From positions 1-49,587 of the forward strand of contig NZ_KB910956.1 of assembly GCF_000383235.1 (NCBI RefSeq): 49,587 bases of DNA, in the 5' to 3' direction. The notes under the pieces are model-generated. The model did no database searches. It saw nothing but the letters and a program-made list of their open reading frames with translations, and was not told where the DNA came from. This stretch comes from Bacillus sp. 123MFChir2 (lineage in GTDB: Bacteria; Bacillota; Bacilli; Bacillales; Bacillaceae_G). The position numbers and the translations under genes were made by a program. Positions 42,329 through 49,587 of the stretch are shown here, in pieces. How positions within the stretch are numbered: position 1 is the first letter of the stretch; every line of letters starts with the position of its first letter.

Positions 42329-43192
42329 AACATGATATGCTTGATATACGTCTCTTTTCGACATATTTCGATCTTTTGTAACAACTTTAATTGCTTCTTT
42401 AGAAGAAAGACCTTTCTCCTCTATGTAGTATTCAACATGTTCCTCAACTGTTAACGACTCCCACCATGCCTCTTCGCTAATTGCTTCTTCTGTAGAACCC
42501 TCTACTAAAACGCAAAATTCTCCACGCACTTCATTTTCCTTTGCCCAATGAATCACTTCTTCTAAAGAACCACGAATAAACTCTTCAAATTTCTTCGTAA
42601 GCTCACGACATAATACAACGTTTCTATTCCCTAATACCTCTTTCATAGAGACTAATGTTTCTCCTAATCGATGTGGTGCCTCATAAAACATCATTGTATT
42701 TGGAATATAACGTAGCTTTTCTAATTCTGCTTTACGCCCTTTTTTATGACGCTGTAAAAACCCGTAGAAATAAAAGTGTTTTGTTTCTAATCCTGATGCA
42801 ATTAACGCTGTAAGTGCAGCATTTGGCCCAGGAAGAGGTACAACCGGATACCGCTCCGCTACTGCTTGGACAACAATATCATAGCCAGGATCAGAGATAC
42901 ATGGCATCCCCGCATCGCTGACAAGTGCCACTGTTTTTCCTTGCTCTAACATATCTAAGATTTTTTGTCCGCTTACTTCTTTATTATGCTCATGATAACT
43001 CATTACTGGTGTTTCAATTTCAAAATAATTACACAACTTTTTCGTTTGCCTTGTATCTTCTGCTGCAATAAAATCAGCTTCCTTTAACATACGAATTGCA
43101 CGAAATGTCATATCTTCCAAATTACCAATTGGGGTTGGAACTAAATATAATGTTCCTCTCTCATTCATCTGAAAACTTTTTTGCTGCCACAT
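42317..43192 (-). CDS. rsmI: 16S rRNA 2'-O-methyltransferase RsmI
   Basis: Methylates the ribose of C1402 in the 16S decoding centre. The 291-residue protein is a tetrapyrrole-methylase-fold enzyme with YLVPTPIGNLEDMTFRA, the SDAGMPCISDPG SAM loop and PGPNAALTALIASG. The ATG at 43192 follows AAGGAG; a second ATG eight codons later is possible. It overlaps the yazA 3' end by 32 nt, so translation is probably coupled. Confidence 0.95.
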   Translation of the reverse strand: MWQQKSFQMNERGTLYLVPTPIGNLEDMTFRAIRMLKEADFIAAEDTRQTKKLCNYFEIETPVMSYHEHNKEVSGQKILDMLEQGKTVALVSDAGMPCISDPGYDIVVQAVAERYPVVPLPGPNAALTALIASGLETKHFYFYGFLQRHKKGRKAELEKLRYIPNTMMFYEAPHRLGETLVSMKEVLGNRNVVLCRELTKKFEEFIRGSLEEVIHWAKENEVRGEFCVLVEGSTEEAISEEAWWESLTVEEHVEYYIEEKGLSSKEAIKVVTKDRNMSKRDVYQAYHVEKK

Positions 43193-43451
43193 AATAATCT
43201 CCTTTTTGTATGTACTCCTCTTTCTGTTTCCGTTTTAGCTGCTTGAAACGATATTCTGCCTGCATCGCAGTTCTTTTTTCTTCATAAGTTTCAAAGTATT
43301 TTAATATAACAGGACGTCTGGCTCTTGTATAACGTGCCCCTTTTCCGCTATTATGGGCCCTAATTCGCTTCTCTAAATGGTTTGTATAGCCTGCATAGTA
43401 GCTTCCATCGGCACATTCAACAACATAAAAATAATGTTTATTCTGCTCCAT
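43161..43451 (-). CDS. yazA: GIY-YIG nuclease-domain protein YazA
   Basis: A 96-residue single-domain protein of the UPF0213/UvrC-like GIY-YIG family: [20 protein letters not shown] carries the motif, followed by [19 protein letters not shown] with the conserved Arg. Nuclease activity is assumed from the fold; the cellular substrate is unknown. It overlaps trmN6 by 14 nt at its start and rsmI by 32 nt at its end. Confidence 0.9.
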   Translation of the reverse strand: MEQNKHYFYVVECADGSYYAGYTNHLEKRIRAHNSGKGARYTRARRPVILKYFETYEEKRTAMQAEYRFKQLKRKQKEEYIQKGDYYVAAKKFSDE

Positions 43452-44178
43452 ATAAAATTGTATTCATTTCCTTCGTATATTTATTATTCTCTTCATATAC
43501 AAAAAGGGGTGGTAAAATTTTCAAATCCGCATTCCCGTCTTTAATACCTTCAATTAATAATGTATTCGCTTCTTTACCTGCTTTTGGATACACAAATTGG
43601 AGGCGTTTTGGCTCAATCTTATATTTTCTCATAAGCATTACAATATCGAGCAAGCGGCCAGGTCGATGTACAAAAGCAACTTTCCCTCCTTGCTTAACAA
43701 GTTGACTGCTAACACGTACAACATCTTCTAATGTGCACATAATTTCATGACGAGCAATTGCTAAATGTTCATTTAAATTTTGCTCAGATGGTTTTGGCGT
43801 TTGAAAGTATGGCGGATTGCACGTAACAACATCAAACTGATGTCGTCCCAATTGCTCTGTCATATGTTTTAAATCACCATGAATAAGCTGGATTCTCTCT
43901 TCTAAATCATTATATTGAACACTTCTAACACCCATATTGTAAATGCGCTCTTGTATTTCAACTCCCGTAATCTTCCCTTTCGTACGAGAACTTAATAAAA
44001 GAGGAATCACTGCATTGCCCGTACACAAATCTAATATGTTTCCTTTCTGAATGGGCACCCATACAAAGTTCGCCAATAACACTGCATCTAATGAAAAATT
44101 AAATACTGATGGGCTTTGAATAATTTTCATATCTTTTGATAGTAAATAATCTAAACGTTCGTCTCCATACAACTGCAT
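43438..44178 (-). CDS. trmN6: tRNA1(Val) (adenine(37)-N6)-methyltransferase family protein (YabB)
   Basis: A 246-residue Rossmann-fold SAM methyltransferase with the SAM loop [15 protein letters not shown] and the amino-methylase motif NPPYF typical of N6-adenine methylases. Homology to E. coli YfiC (TrmN6) suggests methylation of A37 in tRNA1-Val; in Bacillus this is inferred. I choose the ATG at 44178 over one nine codons upstream because the conserved [13 protein letters not shown] begins there and GGAAGGA lies upstream. Confidence 0.9.
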   Translation of the reverse strand: MQLYGDERLDYLLSKDMKIIQSPSVFNFSLDAVLLANFVWVPIQKGNILDLCTGNAVIPLLLSSRTKGKITGVEIQERIYNMGVRSVQYNDLEERIQLIHGDLKHMTEQLGRHQFDVVTCNPPYFQTPKPSEQNLNEHLAIARHEIMCTLEDVVRVSSQLVKQGGKVAFVHRPGRLLDIVMLMRKYKIEPKRLQFVYPKAGKEANTLLIEGIKDGNADLKILPPLFVYEENNKYTKEMNTILYGAE

Positions 44179-44208
44179 AGTGTTTTTTCCTTCCTTATCA
44201 TTCAAACT

Positions 44209-44266
44209 TTATCCCGCTATTCGTGGGCAGTAAGCCCCCCACTGACGGAAGTTTCATTTTATTTTA
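44209..44266 (+). repeat. interspersed intergenic repeat, family 1, copy H (internally deleted)
   Basis: The left end of the element (TTATCCCGCTATTCGTGGGC, then AGTAAG) is joined directly to its right end (CCCCCCACTGACGGAAGTTT, then CATTTTATT). The central part seen in copies A and B (GCCCGTAAAAGCCCG) is missing. It lies between the yabA terminator and trmN6. Confidence 0.72.
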
Positions 44267-44334
44267 GCAAACGTTAAGACAATTTACCTATACCAACAGT
44301 CTAACGTCTATTATTTCTATTTTGGTTATATGTA

Positions 44335-44371
44335 CAAAAAATTACCTTTCCAATATATTGGAAAGGTAATT
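44335..44371 (-). terminator. yabA terminator
   Basis: A perfect 15-bp stem, AAATTACCTTTCCAA/TTGGAAAGGTAATTT, with a 4-nt TATA loop, is followed by TTTGTAC on the minus strand. It lies directly after the yabA stop. Confidence 0.92.
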
Positions 44372-45564
<1,193 letters not shown>

Positions 45565-45568
45565 ACGG

Positions 45569-46552
45569 TCATCCCTCCTGCAACCGCAACACTAACTGCT
45601 CGAACACAAGCTGCGCATTTACATTAGCGTTGATTCTATTTTTTGCTTCTAATATATTGAAAAGAGCCGATACAATGCGCTTTTGAGAATAGGAAAAAGA
45701 TTGGAATAACTCTTTTTGATCTTGAAAAACGAGCCGCTCTTCTTCTTCCAATTGAACATATAATAAATCCTTATAAATAAGGAGCAACATATCTAATCCT
45801 AGCTGTAGTTGTTCTTTCTCTCCAAAATGCTTCACCCACTTCTCCTGCACAAAAAAAAGAGACGTGGTATCTTTCTCTAGGGCTTCACATAATTTTATCA
45901 CTAAAGCTCGTGCTTGTGCAAACCATTCATCATTACAAAACGATAGTGCCTCATCAAAACTATTTGTAAGTTCTGCTGCAAGATTCCCTAAAGAAATACT
46001 TATTTTTTCCATTTCTAAACGGCTAACCAAAGCATTTTTTGGGAGCGGCCTAAATGTAACAATTTGACAGCGTGATAAAATAGTGCTTAAAATTTGATGG
46101 CTTTGCTCCGTTAACAAAATTGCTGCTGTGTCACTACTTGGTTCTTCTAAAAATTTAAGCAATGTATTGGCAGCATTTGTTGTCATCTTATCAGCATGCT
46201 CAATAATATATATTTTTTTAGTTGCTTCTAGACCTGTTTTCGAAAACTCTTCTTGTAATTCATGAATTTGTTGTTTCTTAATAGATAAGCCATCTGGTGT
46301 AACAATATATACGTTTGGGTGATTGCCCGAATCAATGCGTCGACAATTCGTACATATATGACAAGGTTCCACTCCATTTCGCTGTAAACAAAGAAAGCTT
46401 TTCGCCATTTGCATAGCTGTCTCTAACTTACCTGTTCCTTTTGGCCCTTCTAACAAATAAGCGTGGGATATACGCTCTTTTGCAATACTATTCATTAACA
46501 TTTTTACAACAATGGGTTGTATAAGAGACAGTTGTTCCCACGTCTTCGTCAT
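45569..46552 (-). CDS. holB: DNA polymerase III subunit delta'
   Basis: A stator subunit of the clamp loader. The 327-residue protein has an AAA+-like N-domain with a degenerate P-loop, GPKGTGK followed by Leu instead of Ser/Thr (residues 36-43), and a zinc module with Cys55, Cys64, Cys67 and Cys70. Loss of the P-loop Ser/Thr fits the non-ATPase role of delta'. It lies 32 bp after tmk; B. subtilis has yaaQ (darA) and yaaR in that space, and here both are missing. Confidence 0.95.
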   Translation of the reverse strand: MTKTWEQLSLIQPIVVKMLMNSIAKERISHAYLLEGPKGTGKLETAMQMAKSFLCLQRNGVEPCHICTNCRRIDSGNHPNVYIVTPDGLSIKKQQIHELQEEFSKTGLEATKKIYIIEHADKMTTNAANTLLKFLEEPSSDTAAILLTEQSHQILSTILSRCQIVTFRPLPKNALVSRLEMEKISISLGNLAAELTNSFDEALSFCNDEWFAQARALVIKLCEALEKDTTSLFFVQEKWVKHFGEKEQLQLGLDMLLLIYKDLLYVQLEEEERLVFQDQKELFQSFSYSQKRIVSALFNILEAKNRINANVNAQLVFEQLVLRLQEG

Positions 46553-46584
46553 ATTCCATACCTCACTTTTTATACTTTCTTCTA

Positions 46585-47211
46585 TTATAACAATTTTTGT
46601 TCAATAAGCTGAGTAACTTCTTCTACAACAGCTTCCATTGGTTGATCTGCATTTACAACGACGATACGGTCTGCAAATTGGTCTACTAATTGTAAATACC
46701 CTTCACGAACACGTTTATGGAATTCCATGCTTTCTAAATCTAAACGATTCACTTCTCTATTATCATCTTTTCTAATACGTGCTAAGCCAACCTCTGGTTC
46801 AATATCTAAATAGATTGTAATATCCGGCATACAATCTTCTGTCGCAAAACGATTAATTTCAAATACCTTATCAACACCAAGACCCCTTGCATATCCTTGA
46901 TAGGCAAGGGAGCTATCTATAAAACGATCACATATTACAATATAATCGTCTTCTAAAGCCGGCATGACCTTCTCTACTAAATGTTGTCTGCGCGCTGCAG
47001 CATATAATAACGCTTCTGTACGCGCCTCCATCATTGTATGCTCTTTTTTATGTAAAATGGTACGAATCTCTTCTGAAATCGTAATCCCACCTGGTTCACG
47101 TGTTGCCACTACTTTTTGTTTCTTCTTCTCAAAGTATGGCAATAATTTTGTAATTAATGTAGATTTTCCTGATCCTTCTGGCCCTTCAATTGTTACAAAC
47201 AATCCCTTCAT
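46585..47211 (-). CDS. tmk: thymidylate kinase
   Basis: Phosphorylates dTMP to dTDP. The 208-residue protein has the P-loop GPEGSGKST at residues 10-18, the REPGG motif at 39-43 and the [16 protein letters not shown] region near 95. It follows the yaaO decarboxylase by 16 bp, so the two are probably cotranscribed. Confidence 0.97.
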   Translation of the reverse strand: MKGLFVTIEGPEGSGKSTLITKLLPYFEKKKQKVVATREPGGITISEEIRTILHKKEHTMMEARTEALLYAAARRQHLVEKVMPALEDDYIVICDRFIDSSLAYQGYARGLGVDKVFEINRFATEDCMPDITIYLDIEPEVGLARIRKDDNREVNRLDLESMEFHKRVREGYLQLVDQFADRIVVVNADQPMEAVVEEVTQLIEQKLL

Positions 47212-47227
47212 TCATAAAACCTTCTTT

Positions 47228-48637
47228 CTATATATCGAATACAGTAATATTTTTTATATTTCCTTGAAATCGTGCACCAGTTTCTTCTAAATCAGAAATT
47301 TGCTTTATATGCTCTAATGTAATTTCCTCTCCATACATGACCAGTGGAATACCTGGTGGATACGGTATAATCATTTCAGCCGCAATCATACCTAACGCAT
47401 CTCTTAATGGTACAACTTTTTTCTTATATTTTTCCAATTGCTTATATGTAAATGATAAAGAAGATAACTGATTCTTATAAGGAAAATTTATACGCGGCTT
47501 ACTATCTTCTACATCGTATGAGCATAGTGCATCTTGTAGCTTATCAATCACTTTTATATACTCTTCATTTACTTGGAGCGGTAAAATAAGTAAAACATTA
47601 TACGGATCTGCCATTTCAACAAACATGCCTATCTCTTCAAATAGACGTTGTAACTCATACCCAGAGAGCTTACAGCGTGTTTGCACCGTTACTTTTAATG
47701 CATCTTGTATTGGATAATCTAAAACAACAAGTTGTGGAATGCCATTTAATGCTCTGCTAAAGCGCTGAGTAAATGCCGTAATTTCCTTACATCCTTCTTC
47801 TTTTATCTTCGCTAATGCAAAACGAGCTATATCTAAAGAAGCCATAATTGGATAAGATGGACTACTAGATTGCAATATATTTAAATAGGCAGAAACTTTT
47901 TCTTCATCAATAAGCGAGCTATTTACATGTAAGTACGAACCCATTGTCATTGCCGGTAATGTTTTATGTGCCGAATGAACAACAATATCAGCCCCATACG
48001 TAAGCGCCGATGTTGGAAAGGGTTCTCCAATACAAAAATGCGCCCCATGTGCCTCATCTACTAAAACAGGAATACCATTTTTATGCGCCAATGCAATACT
48101 CTTTTCTAAATCTACACCCATACCATAATAATTTGGATGCGTTAAAATAAGAGCTTTCGTTTGTGGATATTGTAAAATTGCATCCTCAATCGCTTCATAT
48201 GGGACACCGACTGGGACACCATATTTTTCATCAATCCATGGCTCTAGAAAGACAGGACGCGCCCCAGTTAATTTAAGACCATTCATAATTGATTTATGAG
48301 CGTTTCTTTGTACAAGAATTATATCATGTTCATTACAGCACGCTAACAGCATAGCTAAATTCCCAGCTGTTGAACCATTAATTAAAAAATAACTTTTTTG
48401 TACTTCATACAGCTCTGCTAATAAACGTTGTGCTTCTTCTATACATTCAAATGGACTATGAAGATCATCAAGTCCAGTAAGTTCTGTTACATCAATAGAA
48501 AGTATATCATGAAAATACTTTTGTGCCTCATGAGGAAAGTTTGTTCCATTTTTATGCCCTGGAACATGAAAGGATACAGGTTTCTTACTTACAAAAGTCT
48601 TTAATGCTTCATATAAGGGTATTTTTCTTTGATCCAT
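47228..48637 (-). CDS. yaaO: Orn/Lys/Arg decarboxylase family protein (YaaO)
   Basis: A PLP-dependent fold-type I enzyme of the ornithine/lysine/arginine decarboxylase family. The 469-residue protein starts with PLYEALKTFVSKKPVSFHVP and GHKNG, has DEAHGAHFC, and the PLP lysine in SAHKTLPAMTMG near residue 228. The B. subtilis SpeA relative decarboxylates arginine; the substrate of YaaO-type proteins is uncertain. The ATG at 48637 has GGAAGAG upstream; the frame opens two codons earlier at a GTG. It lies upstream of tmk. Confidence 0.88.
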   Translation of the reverse strand: MDQRKIPLYEALKTFVSKKPVSFHVPGHKNGTNFPHEAQKYFHDILSIDVTELTGLDDLHSPFECIEEAQRLLAELYEVQKSYFLINGSTAGNLAMLLACCNEHDIILVQRNAHKSIMNGLKLTGARPVFLEPWIDEKYGVPVGVPYEAIEDAILQYPQTKALILTHPNYYGMGVDLEKSIALAHKNGIPVLVDEAHGAHFCIGEPFPTSALTYGADIVVHSAHKTLPAMTMGSYLHVNSSLIDEEKVSAYLNILQSSSPSYPIMASLDIARFALAKIKEEGCKEITAFTQRFSRALNGIPQLVVLDYPIQDALKVTVQTRCKLSGYELQRLFEEIGMFVEMADPYNVLLILPLQVNEEYIKVIDKLQDALCSYDVEDSKPRINFPYKNQLSSLSFTYKQLEKYKKKVVPLRDALGMIAAEMIIPYPPGIPLVMYGEEITLEHIKQISDLEETGARFQGNIKNITVFDI

Positions 48638-48667
48638 ATTCACTCTTCCTTACTATTCATTCTCTCT

Positions 48668-48673
48668 ATATTA
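48668..48673 (-). promoter_or_regulatory. yaaO promoter -10
   Basis: The minus strand reads TATAAT, a perfect -10, ~30 bp before the yaaO start. The -35 is weak, within a T-rich run. It probably drives yaaO-tmk-holB. Confidence 0.45.
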
Positions 48674-48685
48674 TACAGAGATTTT

Positions 48686-48715
48686 CACAAAAAAAATAAT
48701 AGGCAAATGTGCCTA
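48686..48715 (-). terminator. terminator downstream of gin
   Basis: A perfect 8-bp stem, AATAGGCA/TGCCTATT (48696-48703 and 48708-48715), is followed by ATTTTTTTTG on the minus strand. It sits ~165 bp after the gin stop, beyond repeat copy G, and directly before the yaaO promoter. Confidence 0.85.
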
Positions 48716-48789
48716 TTCTTCTATAATAAATCCATTTTAATTTCCCAACCATATAAGTTGCTCTTATACAGAAAAAATAACCTATACTC

Positions 48790-48880
48790 CCTTTGTTTTT
48801 ACCCCTACATGTGGCAAAAAAAGATTCTGACCACCTCTATACATGGCCAAATGCCCTCGCCCACCTAAGGAGAAAAGAGG
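48790..48880. repeat. interspersed intergenic repeat, family 2, copy G
   Basis: The segment CTTTGTTTTTACCCCTACAT, GTGGCAAAAAAAGATTCTGA, CCACCTCTATACATGGCC aligns with copy F (41745-41830) over ~85 bp by eye. It starts immediately after the gin stop codon and so is probably transcribed as gin 3' UTR. It contains a GACCA/TGGCC-type imperfect stem and no reading frame. Confidence 0.65.
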
Positions 48881-48881
48881 T

Positions 48882-49073
48882 TTATCTCAGCTTTTCAATC
48901 TGTATTTTTCGTAGTTGCTGTAAATAATACATATACTTTGGATCGTTTGTATTTGTTTCTATCATTTCTCGTTCACATGATTCACATATAAAACTCGTAT
49001 ACAAATGAATTCCACTATCCTTTTTATGTTCACACACAATACAAACTTCTTCTTTTGTTGTGACATACCCCAT
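48882..49073 (-). CDS. gin: anti-sigma-G factor Gin (CsfB)
   Basis: A 63-residue zinc-binding protein with two CxxC pairs (Cys11/Cys14 and Cys30/Cys33) that pair as a treble-clef-like unit. Gin is made under sigma-F and blocks sigma-G (and also sigma-E in the forespore) until engulfment is complete. The C-terminus KYMYYLQQLRKIQIEKLR is helical. It lies next to the rrn operon as in B. subtilis. The ribosome-binding site (ATAGGC) is weak and a sigma-F promoter could not be placed with confidence. Confidence 0.88.
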   Translation of the reverse strand: MGYVTTKEEVCIVCEHKKDSGIHLYTSFICESCEREMIETNTNDPKYMYYLQQLRKIQIEKLR

Positions 49074-49297
49074 ATTATTTGCCTATTTATCGTATTCTAT
49101 CTAACCATTACTATATAAATTTAGACCAACGATAAATAAGCTGTCCCTCCCCTCTATACGAAATGACTACATACATCTATAAGCGTTAACAATTTTTCGA
49201 AATATATACATCCTTTATACTTTTAGTGTATGAATCATTTCTAGGCGAAGTGTCTGTCTAATACTTAGTTAATCTTGCTATTTCGAAATAGGATAAA

Positions 49298-49327
49298 AAT
49301 AAAAAGACGAGTCCGCTGACTCGTCTT
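49298..49327 (-). terminator. rrn operon terminator
   Basis: A perfect 10-bp stem, AAGACGAGTC/GACTCGTCTT (49304-49313 and 49318-49327), with loop CGCT, is followed by TTTATTTTTATCC on the minus strand, just after the 5S gene. Confidence 0.95.
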
Positions 49328-49333
49328 TCGTTT

Positions 49334-49450
49334 GCCTGGCAACGTCCTACTCTCACAGGGACAAAGTCCCAACTACCATCGGCGCTAGAGAGCTTAACTT
49401 CCGTGTTCGGTATGGGAACGGGTGTGACCTCTCTGCCATCATTACCAGAC
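49334..49450 (-). rRNA. 5S ribosomal RNA
   Basis: The minus strand gives a ~117-nt 5S rRNA with GTCTGGT pairing to the 3' GCCAGGC, and internal CCGTTCCCATACCGAACACG, AAGTTAAGCTC and GATGGTAGT segments. It ends the rrn operon. Confidence 0.97.
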
Positions 49451-49501
49451 TTATGAAGGTATATTCCTTCAAAACTAGATAACATTTGCTTCATATTATA
49501 T

Positions 49502-49587
49502 GGTTAAGTCCTCGATCTATTAGTATTCGTCAGCTCCACGTGTCACCACGCTTCCACCTCGAACCTATCAACCTGATCATCTTTCAG
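49502..49587 (-). rRNA. 23S ribosomal RNA, 3' end (partial)
   Basis: The minus strand carries the conserved 23S 3' terminus (GACGAATACTAATAGATCGA then GGACTTAACC); the rest lies beyond the window. A ~50-nt spacer to 5S (49451-49501) holds a GAAGGAATATACCTTC hairpin, a probable RNase processing site. Confidence 0.96.

Noticed and set aside
49258-49494. 78-codon minus-strand frame over the 5S gene
   Set aside because: It covers the 5S rRNA and rrn terminator and has no protein-like pattern.

Overview
This window is a 49.6 kb stretch of conserved, origin-proximal chromosome from a low-GC, spore-forming Firmicute, almost certainly a member of the Bacillus cereus group. The evidence is the gene order (gin - yaaO - tmk - holB - ricT - yabA - trmN6 - yazA - rsmI / abrB / metG - tatD - rnmV - ksgA - yabG - veg - sspF - ispE - purR - ridA - spoVG - glmU - prs - pth - fin - mfd - spoVT - yabM - yabN - rqcP - yabP - yabQ - divIC - yabR - tRNAs - spoIIE - tilS - hpt - ftsH - coaX - hslO - cysK - pabBAC - folPBK - yazB - dusB - lysS), the protein sequences, and B. 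cereus-type interspersed intergenic repeats. The species within the group cannot be fixed; the 16S V1 stem differs from my memory of B. cereus/B. anthracis, which hints at a more divergent member such as B. cytotoxicus.

The window runs from one ribosomal RNA operon to the next. At the right end lie the 3' end of a 23S gene, a 5S gene and the operon terminator, all on the minus strand. At the left end lie tandem rrn promoters, a boxA leader and the first ~180 nt of a 16S gene, also minus. All 50 protein genes are on the minus strand except abrB. The given strand is therefore the reverse complement of the usual Bacillus presentation, and oriC should lie to the right.

Read on the minus strand (right to left), the layout is: an early-sporulation and replication block (gin, yaaO, tmk, holB, ricT, yabA); RNA modification genes (trmN6, rsmI) and yazA; abrB, divergent, with Spo0A boxes; metG, tatD, rnmV, ksgA; the spore and housekeeping block (yabG, veg, sspF, ispE, purR, ridA, spoVG, glmU, prs, pth, fin, mfd, spoVT); the yabM-yabN-rqcP-yabP-yabQ-divIC-yabR run; tRNA-Met and tRNA-Glu; spoIIE; tilS-hpt-ftsH; coaX-hslO-cysK; and the PABA/folate operon (pabB, pabA, pabC, folP, folB, folK, yazB, dusB) followed by lysS.

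Many transcription units end in clear intrinsic terminators, and several sporulation promoters can be read: a Spo0A/sigma-A spoIIE promoter with 21-bp spacing, sigma-H spoVG, sigma-G sspF and spoVT, and sigma-K yabG. Several genes use TTG or GTG starts chosen by their Shine-Dalgarno sequences.

No mobile element, prophage, CRISPR array or new defence system was found. The least explained material is intergenic: at least five copies of one structured repeat, two copies of a second repeat, a perfect 17-bp-stem hairpin before ridA, and two AT-rich gaps with promoter-like or palindromic features.
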